The position numbers and the translations under genes were made by a program. Source: Bradyrhizobium sp. ISRA464 (GTDB lineage: Bacteria; Pseudomonadota; Alphaproteobacteria; Rhizobiales; Xanthobacteraceae). Taken from it: 64,000 bases of DNA. Where the stretch lies: NCBI RefSeq assembly GCF_029910095.1, contig NZ_CP094526.1, positions 3,286,001 to 3,350,000 on the forward strand, in the 5' to 3' direction. The notes under the pieces are model-generated. The model was not told the origin of the DNA. It ran no database searches and saw nothing but the letters and a program-made list of their open reading frames with translations. Below are positions 45,036-55,134 of the stretch, one piece after another; positions within the stretch are counted from its first letter, which is position 1, and the number at the start of each line of letters is the position of its first letter.

Positions 45036-47078
45036 TCACGCCGCCGATTGCGCCCGCCTGACGTCCGGCGGGGTCGCCTCGTCCACCAAGGCGGCGATCG
45101 CCTCGTTCGTCGGCATCACGGTCTGCCGCTCGCTGCCGAGGCGGCGGACCGAGACCGAATGCGTCTCGGCCTCCTTCTTGCCGACGACGAGCAAGGCCGG
45201 GATCTTGGCCAGCGAATGCTCGCGGACCTTGTAGTTGATCTTCTCGTTGCGCAGGTCGATCTCGACGCGCAGGCCGGCGCGGCGCGCCGCCGCCGCCACC
45301 ACCTTGGCGTAGTCGTCGCCCTCGGAGGTGATGGTCGTGACCACCACTTGCGTCGGCGCGAGCCAGAGCGGGAAGTTGCCGGCATAGTGCTCGATCAGGA
45401 TGCCGATGAAGCGCTCCATCGAGCCGCAGATCGCGCGGTGTACCATGACCGGCACCTTCTTGGAGCCGTCATGATCGATGTAGAACGCGCCGAACCGCTC
45501 CGGCAGGTTGAAGTCGACCTGGGTCGTGCCGCACTGCCAGTCGCGGCCGATGGCGTCGCGCAGCACATATTCGAACTTCGGCCCGTAGAACGCGCCTTCG
45601 CCCGGATTGATCTCGGTCTTGATATTGTTGTTCTTCGCCTGGATTTCCCGCAAGACCGTCGCCATCACCCGCTCGGCATGCTCCCACATCTCGTCGGTGC
45701 CGACGCGTTTTTCGGGCCGGGTCGAGAGTTTGACCGTGAGCTCACCGGTGAAGCCGAAATCGGCGTAGGTCGACAGGATCAGGTCGTTGATCTTCAGGCA
45801 CTCGTCGGCGAGCTGCTGTTCGGTGCAGAACACGTGCGCGTCGTCCTGGGTGAAGCCGCGCACGCGCATCAAGCCGTGCATGGCGCCCGACGGCTCGTAG
45901 CGATGCACGACGCCGAATTCAGCAAGACGCAAGGGCAGGTCACGGTAGCTCTTCAGCCCGTGCTTGAAAATCTGCACGTGGCCCGGGCAGTTCATCGGCT
46001 TCAGCGCGAACCAGCGCTTGTCCTCGGCCTCGTCGCCGGCCGACTGCGCCGCGAACATGTTCTCGCGATACCAATCCCAGTGACCGGAGGTCTCCCACAG
46101 TACCTTGTCGAGGATCTGCGGCGCATTGACCTCGTTGTAATCTCCGGTCAGCCGCCGCCGCATATAGGCGATCAGCTGCTGGAAGATGGTCCAGCCCTTG
46201 GGGTGCCAGAACACGACGCCCGGGCCTTCCTCCTGGAAGTGGAACAGGTCGAGCTCGCGGCCGAGCTTGCGATGGTCGCGCTTCTCGGCTTCCTCGATCT
46301 GCTTGAGATAGGCGTCGAGGTCCTCCTGCTTGGCGAAGGCCGTACCGTAGATGCGCGTCAGCATCGGATTGTTGGAATCGCCGCGCCAGTAGGCGCCCGC
46401 GACCTTCATCAGCTTGAACGCGTTGCCGACCTTGCCGGTCGAGGTCATGTGCGGACCGCGGCAGAGATCGAACCAGTCGCCCTGGAAATAGATCTTGATC
46501 GGCTCGTTGCCGGGAATGGCGTCGACCAGCTCGACCTTGAAGGCCTCGCCCTTGTCGCGGAACACCTGCTTGGTCTTCTCGCGATCCCAGACTTGCTTGG
46601 TGAACGGCTGGTCGCGCGCGATGATCTCCCGCATCCGCTTCTCGATCGCGGCAAAATCTTCCGGTGTGAACGGCTCGTTGCGGAAGAAGTCGTAGTAGAA
46701 GCCGTTCTCGATCACCGGGCCGATCGTGACCTGGGTGCCCGGCCACAGCGATTGCACGGCTTCGGCCAGCACATGCGCGGCATCGTGCCGGATCAGCTCC
46801 AGCGCGCGGGGATCGTCGCGGCTAATCAGCTCGATCTTCGCGTCCGCTTCGATCGGATCGTTGAGGTCGGCAAGCGTTCCGTCGAGCGCCATCGCGACGG
46901 TGCGCTTGGCGAGCGAGGGCGAGATGCCCTTGGCGATGTCGAGGCCGGTGGTGCCCTTGGCGAATTCGCGCCTCGCTCCATCGGGGAAAGTGAGGGCGAT
47001 CTTGTGCACTGGTTCGGCGGGCTTGAGGTTCGAGAGGCTGTACTGGAATCCGGATTCGGACTTGGGCGTGTCTGCCAT
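45036..47078 (-). CDS. thrS: Threonyl-tRNA synthetase
   Basis: A 680-aa class II synthetase. The N-terminal TGS domain ([20 protein letters not shown]) is followed by the editing-domain motif [12 protein letters not shown], the catalytic core with zinc ligands in [13 protein letters not shown] and motif 2 [20 protein letters not shown], motif 3 region, and the anticodon domain ([15 protein letters not shown] onward). It charges tRNA-Thr and clears serine mischarge. ATG 47078 has AGGAGA upstream. The length is standard. Divergent from the ClpP-fold gene at 47336. Confidence 0.95.
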   Translation of the reverse strand: MADTPKSESGFQYSLSNLKPAEPVHKIALTFPDGARREFAKGTTGLDIAKGISPSLAKRTVAMALDGTLADLNDPIEADAKIELISRDDPRALELIRHDAAHVLAEAVQSLWPGTQVTIGPVIENGFYYDFFRNEPFTPEDFAAIEKRMREIIARDQPFTKQVWDREKTKQVFRDKGEAFKVELVDAIPGNEPIKIYFQGDWFDLCRGPHMTSTGKVGNAFKLMKVAGAYWRGDSNNPMLTRIYGTAFAKQEDLDAYLKQIEEAEKRDHRKLGRELDLFHFQEEGPGVVFWHPKGWTIFQQLIAYMRRRLTGDYNEVNAPQILDKVLWETSGHWDWYRENMFAAQSAGDEAEDKRWFALKPMNCPGHVQIFKHGLKSYRDLPLRLAEFGVVHRYEPSGAMHGLMRVRGFTQDDAHVFCTEQQLADECLKINDLILSTYADFGFTGELTVKLSTRPEKRVGTDEMWEHAERVMATVLREIQAKNNNIKTEINPGEGAFYGPKFEYVLRDAIGRDWQCGTTQVDFNLPERFGAFYIDHDGSKKVPVMVHRAICGSMERFIGILIEHYAGNFPLWLAPTQVVVTTITSEGDDYAKVVAAAARRAGLRVEIDLRNEKINYKVREHSLAKIPALLVVGKKEAETHSVSVRRLGSERQTVMPTNEAIAALVDEATPPDVRRAQSAA

Positions 47079-47335
47079 TGAAGTCTCCTGTGGCTCACTC
47101 CTGCGAACGAGCGCAGGTAAGCGGAAAGCAGCGGTATAGCAGGGGATTTGGCGTCTGCAATCGGGCAATATCAAGAAAATCCGCATCTCAGCATTGTCGC
47201 AGGGATGAAGCGAGGTCGCGGCATTGCCGCGCAGGAAAGATCTTCCCCAGCATCGCATGCGACCGAACGTTGCGACCGCGCCGCGCCTCGTTTAACGTCG
47301 AAATTCAATTTCCACCGCGCAATCCAGCATATTTC

Positions 47336-48598
47336 ATGCTTATCCAAATCCTGTTCCTTGTAGCCTCGCTGTCGATTGCCGGTGCATTGCGGGCGGAAGA
47401 AACGCCGGCCGAGAAGGCCGGCTATGCGCCGAAGCTCACGATCTATCTGGCCAAGGGTCCGGCGAACGCATGCGGTGCCGGCTGCGACCGCTGGATTGCC
47501 ATCGAAGGCGAGATCGATCGGGATGCGGCCGCGCGCGTCCGCCGTTTCCTCGCCGGCGTCAAGGACATGCAGCGTCCGATCTACCTGCATTCGCCCGGGG
47601 GCAATGTGGAACAATCCTATGCCATCGCGCGATTGTTGCGCGCCCGCAAGGCGACCGCCCGGGTCGGCCGGACGATCGTGCCGGCGTGCAGCGGTAAGCA
47701 GGTCGATGCCGAGTGCCTGAAGATCAAGGCTGCGCGCGGCGAGGTCGAGGCCGAGCTCACCACCCGCAATGCGATGTGCAATTCAGCCTGCGCCTACGTA
47801 TTCCTGGGCGCGACGACCCGCGAGGTGGCGCCCGATGCGGCGATGGCGGTGCATAGTTCGCGGCTGACATTCGTGATCCATGGGCATCCGCCGCCGCAGG
47901 CGGTCGCGGAATACAGGCAGCGGCAGATGGTGTCCGCCGATCGCGATCGCGCGGCATTCGTCGCGGCGATGGGAATCAAGCGCGAGTTCAACGATCTGAT
48001 CAGGACGGTGAAATTCGAGAACGTGCACGCGCTGACGCGCGCAGAGCTCTATCGTTTCGGGATCGACACGCGGCCGCGGCCCGAAACGCTGTGGACGCTG
48101 GAGAAGGACGTGCGCCCCTATATCCGCAAGATCGCGCTGGAGAAGAAGCGCGACGGCGCCGCGTTCCGGCTGATGGAGTGGCGGCTGTTCTGCGAGCACA
48201 AGGATCGCGCGCGGCTGATGTACGTGCGGGAAGTCGACGAGACTGCTGCTGGCAAGAGGACGGTGGTGATGACGGCGGGCGCCGACCAGTCCGTGACATT
48301 CGGGAAATCTCCGGCGCGGATCGGCAAATATGAGGTCTGGAGCGATGCGATCGCGCCCGATGCGCTGAAGGCGGTGCTGGCGGCCCCGCATCTGCAAGTT
48401 GGTGAAACGGCGTCGACGCCCGATGGCAAGGCGGATCTCACGACGTTCGATATCGACACGACCGGCCTGGAGCCGGCCTGGATGCAGCTTCAGGCGTCTT
48501 GTCCGGCGGTGACAACCACTGCCAAGCCAGCGAGGCGGTTGCCGGCAGCGGCGTCGCCGAACGTCAACGCAGCGCCTCCAATATCGCCGTCGCCATGA
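47336..48598 (+). CDS. Secreted ClpP/crotonase-fold protein, COG3904-like
   Basis: A 420-aa exported protein. After a signal peptide (MLIQILFLVASLSIAGAL), residues 30-220 show a ClpP-type fold: CGAGCDRWIAIEGEID, IYLHSPGGNVEQSYAIARLL, and CNSACAYVFLGATTREV with the putative nucleophile Ser flanked by two cysteines (C-x-S-x-C). The rest (220-420) is of unknown type with a polyproline/alanine tail. Such periplasmic proteins are annotated as proteases but activity is unproven. It shares C-x3-C-x2-W and C-x-S-x-C with the protein at 55135. ATG 47336 chosen. Confidence 0.7.
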   Translation: MLIQILFLVASLSIAGALRAEETPAEKAGYAPKLTIYLAKGPANACGAGCDRWIAIEGEIDRDAAARVRRFLAGVKDMQRPIYLHSPGGNVEQSYAIARLLRARKATARVGRTIVPACSGKQVDAECLKIKAARGEVEAELTTRNAMCNSACAYVFLGATTREVAPDAAMAVHSSRLTFVIHGHPPPQAVAEYRQRQMVSADRDRAAFVAAMGIKREFNDLIRTVKFENVHALTRAELYRFGIDTRPRPETLWTLEKDVRPYIRKIALEKKRDGAAFRLMEWRLFCEHKDRARLMYVREVDETAAGKRTVVMTAGADQSVTFGKSPARIGKYEVWSDAIAPDALKAVLAAPHLQVGETASTPDGKADLTTFDIDTTGLEPAWMQLQASCPAVTTTAKPARRLPAAASPNVNAAPPISPSP

Positions 48599-48676
48599 GC
48601 GCAAGGGGCTCAATCGATCACGGGCCATGCATTTAGATGCAGTTGCATTGAAATCGTCATCTGCTAATAACGCGGC

Positions 48677-49843
48677 GTGAAACGCTTCGCCCCGACCGCA
48701 TTGATGCTCGGAAATCTCGTCACCGGCTGCTCGGTGCTGGCGCCGGCGGGCATGCTGGCAGACTTGTCCGAGGGCCTCGGTGTCACGATCCGCGCAGCGG
48801 GTCTGCTGATCACCTTCGGCGCGATCGTGCTGTGCGTGGGCTCGCCGGTGACGGCGTGGCTGACCAGCCGGATCGAACGGCGCGTGCTGCTGACGACGAC
48901 GGTGCTGGTCCTCGCGCTGACCAATGCGGCGTCCGCGATTGCGCCTGACTATGACAGTCTGCTGATCATCCGCCTGGTGATGCTCGCGGTCGGCGTGCTC
49001 TATACGCCGCAGGCGGCGGGCACCGCGGCGCTGATCGTGCCTGCGGAGAAACGCGGCAGCACGATCGCCTATGTCTTCCTCGGCTGGTCGCTCGCGGCCG
49101 CAATCGGGCTGCCGCTGATCACCTTCATCGCAAGCCGCTACGGTTTCCGTGCAACCTATGGCGCGATCGCGCTGACGGGGCTCGCGAGCTTCGTGTTCCT
49201 GTGGTGGCGCTTGCCCGGCGGATTGCGCGGCGCGCCGGTCGACTTGAGAACCTGGGTCGATCTCGGCCGCAACCCGATGATCGTCCTGCTGCTCTCGATC
49301 ACGACGCTGCAGATGTCCGGCCAGTTCGTGGTCTTCACCTTCATGGGGCCGCTGCTGGCCAAACTCACCGGCGCAAGCCCCGATGCCATTGGGATCGTGT
49401 TCGCGCTCTACGGGATCTGCGGGTTCATCGGTATCGTCGTGGCGACGCGCGTCGTGGATTCCTGGGGTGCGTGGAAGACCTCGCTGCTGTTCACCGGGCT
49501 GCTGCTCGCCGGCGTCGCCGGCTGGGCGCTGAGCGCCGGTGCCTATGCGCTGATGGCCGGCTCGGTGGCGCTGTGGGGGCTCGGCTTTGCGTCGACCAAT
49601 TCGATGCAGCAGGTGCGCCTGGTGGGCGCGGCGCCGGCGCTCGCGTCGGCGTCGGTCTCGCTCAACACCTCGGTGCTCTATATCGGTCAGGCCATCGGCT
49701 CCGCGATCGGCGGACTGCTGTTTGCGCGCGAGTGGCTCCACAGCGCCGGCTATGTCGCGACCGCCTTCGTGGCGGTGGCGTTTGCGGTGGTGATCGTCAC
49801 GCGGCCGCGCCGGGCCGCCGCTCATGCCGCTGCGGCCGAGTGA
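48677..49843 (+). CDS. MFS transporter (AraJ/DHA1-like)
   Basis: A 388-aa permease with twelve hydrophobic segments. The loop GSPVTAWLTSRIERRVLL corresponds to the MFS motif A region, helix four-five has GTAALIVPAEKRGSTIAYVF, and the second half repeats the pattern (GICGFIGIVVATRVVDSWG). It resembles drug/arabinose-polymer exporters (AraJ, DHA1 branch); substrate unknown. The start is GTG 48677. It stands alone, 78 bp after the ClpP-fold gene, and converges on the lipoprotein hydrolase. Confidence 0.82.
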   Translation: MKRFAPTALMLGNLVTGCSVLAPAGMLADLSEGLGVTIRAAGLLITFGAIVLCVGSPVTAWLTSRIERRVLLTTTVLVLALTNAASAIAPDYDSLLIIRLVMLAVGVLYTPQAAGTAALIVPAEKRGSTIAYVFLGWSLAAAIGLPLITFIASRYGFRATYGAIALTGLASFVFLWWRLPGGLRGAPVDLRTWVDLGRNPMIVLLLSITTLQMSGQFVVFTFMGPLLAKLTGASPDAIGIVFALYGICGFIGIVVATRVVDSWGAWKTSLLFTGLLLAGVAGWALSAGAYALMAGSVALWGLGFASTNSMQQVRLVGAAPALASASVSLNTSVLYIGQAIGSAIGGLLFAREWLHSAGYVATAFVAVAFAVVIVTRPRRAAAHAAAAE

Positions 49844-49966
49844 GTCCAAGCGTCGGTTCTGATTGAATCGGAGCCGCTCGAAAGCGCCCCAGTCGGCGAT
49901 CCGCGTCAGGATCGCCTTGAAGTTCACGCCAAGGAGAACGAGACCGCGGTGCGTGGGACGCCGACG

Positions 49967-51214
49967 TCAACGGCTCGCGGATGCCGGGGCGCTCGCCATG
50001 CGCGTCAGCGCCGGCGTCGCGGCCATCTTGCTGAGCACTTGCTTGATCGGGAACTCGGTCCAGGCCTGCGTCACGTAGCTTCGGTGGGTGATGCCGTCGC
50101 GGGTCTGCACGAACACCACGCTCCCTGGACGCAGCGGCCCCTCCATGCTTTCGCTGACCGGAATGCCCTTGTCGCGCAGCATCGACATCAGCTCGCGGTC
50201 GTGCGGCTTGGTGTAGTGGGTATAGGAGGAGATGAAGAAGCCGGTGCGGTTCTTCTCGATCCAGGACGCAAACTTGTCGAGCTCGCCGTAGACGGCGTCG
50301 AGCAGCAGCACGCCGCGGACGCGACCGGTGGCGCCGCCGACCTCGAGGCTCCAGGCCGTCGGCAGGAAGCCGCCGCTGTAGCCGATGATCACGACCGGCA
50401 TGTTGGCAAACACCTGCTCGGACTTCGGGTCGCCGTAGAGGCGGGCGAGGTGGTGCGCGGACTCGTCGAGGAACCGCTTGAAGCCGCCCGGCTGCCAGAA
50501 CTTGCCGGCGCTGGAGTCGGCAGCATCCACGGCCATTTGTGGCGCAAGGAGCACCGCGTTGGCCCCGGAGTCGGTGATCTGCTGCGGCACGAGCTGGCGG
50601 TCGCGCACGTCGCGCTCCAGCGTCGCGCCGTTGCCGTGGAAGAACACCACGATCACGCCGGGCTTGTTGGCGTCGAAGGTCTCCGGCACGTGCACCAGCA
50701 CGCGGTTGTCGTTGTAGGTTTCGTTTTGCCAGTAGACGCGGCCGCTGAGGCTGCGGTGGCCGCGGCGGTCGCCGCTGCCGACGTTGAGGAACGGCGCGTC
50801 GGTGCGCGGGTTGTTGCCGAAATAGGGGAAAGCCGAGGACTTCATGCTGACCAGCGTGGTCAGCTTCTCGCGCTCGGTCGGACGCGGCAGCGTCAGTGTC
50901 GGCGAGATCGAGGCGACGCGGACGGGCGGTAGCGCCGGTTTCTGCGGAACCTGGGCCGGTACGGGAGCGGCGGCCGCGGTCCGCTGGTAGGGAACGAAGC
51001 TTTCCTTCTCGGTCGGGAAACGATCCTTGAATTGCGGTGCCGGGAAGCGATCCTCGAACGTGTCGCCGGTTGCCTGCGTGTTGGCGGCCAGCATGTCGGC
51101 GTTCGGCGCCTTGCCGCACTGCGCGAGGAGCAGCGCAAACGGGATGAGGATCAAGGCCGCCGCGATCCGGGTGCTGCGGGGCGACCGCGCATGACGCGTC
51201 GCGCAGGCTGGCAT
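49967..51214 (-). CDS. Lipoprotein with alpha/beta hydrolase fold
   Basis: A 415-aa protein. The N-terminus has a membrane segment ending in a lipobox, FALLLAQCGK, so lipid attachment at Cys35 or nearby is likely. After a long Pro-rich linker, the catalytic region contains VIVVFFHGNGATLERDV, the nucleophile elbow VVIIGYSGGFLPTAW (G-x-S-x-G) and the late histidine region GITHRSYVTQAW. It is a periplasm-facing serine esterase/hydrolase of unknown substrate. ATG 51214 is chosen over 51265. It is divergent from the APC permease across a 364-bp region with a CtrA-type box. Confidence 0.72.
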   Translation of the reverse strand: MPACATRHARSPRSTRIAAALILIPFALLLAQCGKAPNADMLAANTQATGDTFEDRFPAPQFKDRFPTEKESFVPYQRTAAAAPVPAQVPQKPALPPVRVASISPTLTLPRPTEREKLTTLVSMKSSAFPYFGNNPRTDAPFLNVGSGDRRGHRSLSGRVYWQNETYNDNRVLVHVPETFDANKPGVIVVFFHGNGATLERDVRDRQLVPQQITDSGANAVLLAPQMAVDAADSSAGKFWQPGGFKRFLDESAHHLARLYGDPKSEQVFANMPVVIIGYSGGFLPTAWSLEVGGATGRVRGVLLLDAVYGELDKFASWIEKNRTGFFISSYTHYTKPHDRELMSMLRDKGIPVSESMEGPLRPGSVVFVQTRDGITHRSYVTQAWTEFPIKQVLSKMAATPALTRMASAPASASR

Positions 51215-51578
51215 CACCCGGCACGCACGATCACGTTTGTCGAATTTCGGCTGCGCCCCGACCATCCCATCCGTTGCCCCGACCCCACCGGCAAACGACG
51301 TATTTGAGCTTGTCGGTGTTTAGGTCCCGTTAAGCTTCCGGAGCATTTCCCCACATCCGGAAGCCGTGATGAGACCATCCAATCGTGTCTTGATTGTGGG
51401 AGGGCCTCCCGCTTCCGGATTCCGGCAGTTACCCGGTCATGGCAAGTTTGATCTAAGGGTGCTAAAGTACCGTTTTGATATTTCAGTTTAAGCCATTGTT
51501 AACGCTGCTTGAATTGCATGGCGCGAACCTGCAGCATGGCGGCGCTCAGGCGGGCGGCGGCTTGAAGGTACGGTCGAG
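51215..51578. other. Divergent intergenic region, hydrolase/permease
   Basis: These 364 bp contain no gene. They hold three copies of GCTTCCGGA or its inverse, a GGGAGGGCCTCCC hairpin and a CtrA-type box, all described under the regulatory entry. The stretch nearest the permease (51440-51500) is AT-richer and probably carries its promoter. Confidence 0.6.
51334..51503. promoter_or_regulatory. CtrA-type box and GCTTCCGGA repeats
   Basis: TTAA-GCCATTG-TTAAC (51488-51503) matches TTAA-N7-TTAAC exactly, 76 bp before the permease ATG. Upstream are GCTTCCGGA (51334-51342), its inverse TCCGGAAGC (51356-51364) and another direct copy (51411-51419), plus GGGAGG-G-CCTCCC just before the last copy. The pattern suggests at least two regulators for the divergent pair. 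Confidence 0.5.
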
Positions 51579-52949
51579 ATGGCGGCATTACCCACGGGAA
51601 GCGCGGCACTGCGCGGCCCGCTTCCCGGCACTGGGTCGACCGTTTCGGTTCTGACGGCGACCGCAATCGTCGTGGCCGACATGGTGGGCGTCGGCGTGTT
51701 CACCAGCCTCGGCTTCCAGGTCAAGGACATCCCATCCGGTTTCTCGATCCTCCTGTTGTGGACCGTCGGCGGCATCGTCGCGCTTTGCGGCGTGTTTTCC
51801 TATGGCGAGCTCGGCGCCATGTTCCCGCGCTCGAGCGGCGAATACAATTTCCTGGGCCGCACCTATCACCCGGCGTTCGGTTTTCTCGCCGGCTGGGTAT
51901 CGGCGACCGTCGGCTTTGCCGCGCCGGTTGCGCTGGCGGCGATGGCGTTCGGGGAGTATGGCCGCGCGATCCTGCCGGACGCGCCGCCGTTGGCGCTTGC
52001 CATCGGCGTGGTGTGGCTGGTGTCGATCGTGCAACTTACCGGGGTGAAGCATTCCTCGACGTTCCAGCTGATCGCGACCGTTCTGAAAGTGGTGCTGATC
52101 ACGGCCTTCCTGGTCACCGGCTTCGTGATCGCAACACCGCAACCGGTGTCGTTTGCGCCGTCGTCGGCCGATCCAGCCTATGTGCTGAGCGCGCCGTTCG
52201 CCATCAGCCTGGTGTTCGTGATGTACTCGTTCTCGGGCTGGAACGCTGCGACCTACATCATCGGCGAGATGCGGTTCCCGGAGCGCAACCTGCCGCGCGC
52301 GATGTTATCAGGTACGCTGATCGTGCTGGTGCTCTATGTCGCGCTCAACGCGGTGTTTCTGCACACTGCGCCGATCGGCAAGCTCGGCGGCCAGCTCGAC
52401 GTCGCCCGCATCTCCGGCAGCTACATCTTCGGCGAGATCGGCGGCCGCGTCGTCGGCGCGATGATCTGCGTCGGGCTGATCTCTTCGATCAGCGCGATGA
52501 TGTGGATCGGCCCGCGCGTGACGATGACGATGGGGGAGGACATCCCGGCGCTGCGGGTGTTCGCGCGCCGGTCGAGCCGCGGCGCGCCGGCCTATGCCAT
52601 CCTGTTCCAGCTTGCCGTGGCGAGCCTGATGCTGCTGACGCGCAGCTTCGAGGCGGTGCTCGACTTCATCCAGTTCGCGCTTCTGTTCTGCTCGTTCTTC
52701 GCAGTCGCCGGTGTAATCAAGCTGCGCATCACGCACCCCGGACTGCCGCGTCCCTACCGGGCCTGGGGATACCCGATCACGCCGCTGGTTTTCCTGCTCG
52801 TGACCGGCTTCATGATGTATTATCTGCTGACGCAGCGCCCGCTGCAGTCGGCACTTGGTATCTTGATCATGATTTCGGGCCTTTTGATCTACGCGATCTT
52901 CCGCAAGCGAGCCGATCGTCCCGCGACCGAGCGCTCGGGCCGCGAATGA
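51579..52949 (+). CDS. APC superfamily amino acid permease (LAT-like)
   Basis: A 456-aa permease with about twelve helices. Helix one carries ADMVGVGVFTSLGFQ, the substrate-backbone loop of APC transporters, then GVFSYGELGAMFPRSSGEYN and the proline/glycine-rich FSGWNAATYIIGEMRFPERN of the LAT/HAT branch. The order HPGLPRPYRAWGYPITPLVF near the end is also typical. It takes up amino acids or exchanges them; substrate unknown. ATG 51579. The ATG of the next gene overlaps its stop (ATGA, 52946-52949). Confidence 0.86.
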   Translation: MAALPTGSAALRGPLPGTGSTVSVLTATAIVVADMVGVGVFTSLGFQVKDIPSGFSILLLWTVGGIVALCGVFSYGELGAMFPRSSGEYNFLGRTYHPAFGFLAGWVSATVGFAAPVALAAMAFGEYGRAILPDAPPLALAIGVVWLVSIVQLTGVKHSSTFQLIATVLKVVLITAFLVTGFVIATPQPVSFAPSSADPAYVLSAPFAISLVFVMYSFSGWNAATYIIGEMRFPERNLPRAMLSGTLIVLVLYVALNAVFLHTAPIGKLGGQLDVARISGSYIFGEIGGRVVGAMICVGLISSISAMMWIGPRVTMTMGEDIPALRVFARRSSRGAPAYAILFQLAVASLMLLTRSFEAVLDFIQFALLFCSFFAVAGVIKLRITHPGLPRPYRAWGYPITPLVFLLVTGFMMYYLLTQRPLQSALGILIMISGLLIYAIFRKRADRPATERSGRE

Positions 52950-54166
52950 AAATGCTGTTCTCCGTGAGGCTGTTGACGCTGGCTGCGGCCTTGCTGCTCG
53001 TTGCGCCTTCGGTGCGTGCCGCGGACGTGACGGCGGACGATACCGCGCGCTTCCTCGCCGGCATGCAGCCGTCGGCCGGTTCGCCATTGATGCCGCTGAC
53101 CAGGGATCCCGCGTGGCAGCGCCACGCCAAGTTCTTCGATGGGGCGTTTGCCCAGCTCGAACAGCGGCAATTGTCGAAGATCCGCGCATGGTCGGACGTC
53201 AACCTCGCCGCGCCGAAGCCGACCATGTTCTACATGTTCTCGGGCCCGGACTTCCTCTATGCCAACGCGTTCTACGCCAAGGCGACGACCTATGTGCTGA
53301 GTGCGCTGGAGCCGCCCGGCGCGGTGCCCGACCTGACCCGGCTGCCGCCGGGCGGAGTCGGTACGGCGCTCTACAATGTCGAGCGCTCGCTCGGATCGGT
53401 CCTGAGCTTCTCTTTCTTCATCACCAAGCAGATGAAGACCGACCTGCACGCCGGTGAGCTCGGCGGCACCTTGCCGATCCTCTATGTGTTCCTCGCGCGC
53501 TCGGGCAAGACGATCCGCGACGTCAAGCCGGTCACGATCGACGAAGCCGGGACGCTCAGCGTGGGCCCCGCTGGGCCGGCGCGGAACGTCGTGCATGGCG
53601 TTCGGATCACCTTTGCGGGCTCGGACGGCATCCAGAAGACGCTGTATTATTTCTCGACCGATCTCTCCAATTCGGGTGTGAAGGCGAGCGGTTTCCTGAA
53701 ATTCTGCGCGACATTCGCGCCCGGCAACAGCCTGATCAAGAGCGCGTCGTACCTGATGTACGCCGGCAATTTCTCCACGGTGCGCAACTTCATCCTGGCC
53801 AACAGCGCGACAATCATCCAGGACGATTCCGGAATCCCGCTCGCCTATTACAATCCGAAGCGGTGGCGCTTCTTCCCGTTCGGCCGCTATCTCGGTCCGA
53901 TCGAGAAGTTTCCCGGCCGTTTCCAGGAATCCTATGCGGAGCTGTTCAGCCGCGCGCAGCCGATCGATTTCGGCATCGGCTATCGTTGGCGCCCGCACGA
54001 GTCCAATCTGCTGCTGTCAGTGAAACTGCCCGATGACGGCACGGGCGGCACGGCGGAGGCGACGCCGCCGGTCGAAGAGCTACCGCCGCCAAAGCCGCGG
54101 CCGCGCAGACCGCGGGCCGTGGCGCCGCTGCCACCGCCGCAGGATTTTTTCTGGTTCTGGCGCTAA
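52946..54166 (+). CDS. Secreted hypothetical protein coupled to the permease gene
   Basis: A 406-aa protein with a signal peptide (LFSVRLLTLAAALLLVAPSV, cleaved near RAAD). The body contains FYMFSGPDFLYANAFYAKA, ALEPPGAVPDLTRLPPG and LPILYVFLARSGKTIRDVK; no family is recognised with certainty. The C-terminus is a Pro/Arg-rich tail (PPPKPRPRRPRAVAPLPPP) ending in FWFWR. The start ATG overlaps the permease stop, so the two are translationally coupled and may work together. A periplasmic role linked to transport is an inference only. Confidence 0.65.
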   Translation: MKMLFSVRLLTLAAALLLVAPSVRAADVTADDTARFLAGMQPSAGSPLMPLTRDPAWQRHAKFFDGAFAQLEQRQLSKIRAWSDVNLAAPKPTMFYMFSGPDFLYANAFYAKATTYVLSALEPPGAVPDLTRLPPGGVGTALYNVERSLGSVLSFSFFITKQMKTDLHAGELGGTLPILYVFLARSGKTIRDVKPVTIDEAGTLSVGPAGPARNVVHGVRITFAGSDGIQKTLYYFSTDLSNSGVKASGFLKFCATFAPGNSLIKSASYLMYAGNFSTVRNFILANSATIIQDDSGIPLAYYNPKRWRFFPFGRYLGPIEKFPGRFQESYAELFSRAQPIDFGIGYRWRPHESNLLLSVKLPDDGTGGTAEATPPVEELPPPKPRPRRPRAVAPLPPPQDFFWFWR

Positions 54167-54254
54167 AGCGCAATCCGATCGGAATCAATCAGCGTCTCAT
54201 CATCGCACTTTAACGCGTTGATTGAGCGTGATCTTCGTGCAGGCACTCGGTGCG

Positions 54255-54422
54255 TCACCACCTCACGCTCTGGCTCGGCACAATGAATGCCGTCGTATTC
54301 TGGGTGTGAGGCTTGTGGGTGAAGTAGCCGTAGGCGGCACCGATCAGAACGAGCAAGGCGAGGACGGCCAGCAAATCGATCTGCCGAGGATCATGGCCGT
54401 TGTGGCTGATTTTCCAGCGCAT
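54255..54422 (-). CDS. Small single-helix membrane protein
   Basis: A 55-aa protein, MRWKISHNGHDPRQIDLLAV, with one membrane helix (LLAVLALLVLIGAAYGYF) and a short tail. GGGGAGG at nine bases before ATG 54422 is a strong ribosome-binding site and is the main reason for the call. No function is known. It lies 120 bp downstream of yidD on the same strand. Confidence 0.6.
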   Translation of the reverse strand: MRWKISHNGHDPRQIDLLAVLALLVLIGAAYGYFTHKPHTQNTTAFIVPSQSVRW

Positions 54423-54542
54423 TGTTGTTTCCTCCCCAAAAGGGGGCGAAGAGACAATGCGGCAACTCTGCGACAGTTCCATGAGCCGGCAGTTCCATGG
54501 GGCGGCAATGCGTTCCGCGATTGAACGCACTGCAGCAACCCG

Positions 54543-54854
54543 TCAATTGTCGTTGACGCCGCGCCAGCGTCCGTAGCGCCAGGGCAGGTACCACCGCGCA
54601 CCGGGCGGTGCCGCGAGCGGCACGTTATCGATTCCGGAGGTGCCCCACGGCTGGCAGCGCAACAGCCGCGCCAGCGTCATCCAGCCGCCGGCCCACAGTC
54701 CGAAGCGCTCGATCGCTTCGTCGCCATAGACCGAGCAGGTCGGCAGATGCCGGCAGTTGTAGCCGACGAGCGGCGACAGCGTGTGCCGGTAGATCCAGAT
54801 CAGCGCGCGGCCAAGATTGCGCGGCAAACGGCGCATGTTGTTGGCACACTCCAT
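54543..54854 (-). CDS. yidD: YidD membrane protein insertion efficiency factor
   Basis: A 103-aa protein with the YidD pattern: ALIWIYRHTLSPLVGYNCRH, PTCSVYGDEAIERFGLWAGG, and RLLRCQPWG with the conserved cysteines. YidD helps the insertase YidC place proteins in the inner membrane. Usual gene order is rpmH-rnpA-yidD-yidC, but here it is alone, as often in Bradyrhizobium. ATG 54854 (MECANN...) is chosen; ATG 54836 (MRRLPRN...) would give the standard shorter form. Confidence 0.88.
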   Translation of the reverse strand: MECANNMRRLPRNLGRALIWIYRHTLSPLVGYNCRHLPTCSVYGDEAIERFGLWAGGWMTLARLLRCQPWGTSGIDNVPLAAPPGARWYLPWRYGRWRGVNDN

Positions 54855-55134
54855 GCATCGCTCAGGGTGTGACGTTGGATGGTCTGTCGACGGCATCACT
54901 GGATTATGTACGTAGTCTTGCGGGGGTTCCAAGCCAAGGAACTGTGTTGTTGCAGATATTTACGCCACAGTTCGCAATTATCGCACTGCGCGAAAGGCAC
55001 TGCTGCAGCGCTCCTATGGACGCTCAGGATCGGCAAGGATACCGTTTCGATAACGCTCCGATGACGGAATCACGGGGCGTCGATATGGGGCCGTTGCCAC
55101 CGCTCGCACCAGGGGTACGGGGGAAGGAACCAAA

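Noticed and set aside
45048..47081. A 677-codon open frame on the strand opposite thrS.
   Set aside because: High-GC coding DNA often leaves one antisense frame open. The product has His/Asp/Arg-rich composition, no ribosome-binding site and no family motif, while thrS fills the same span with all class II motifs.
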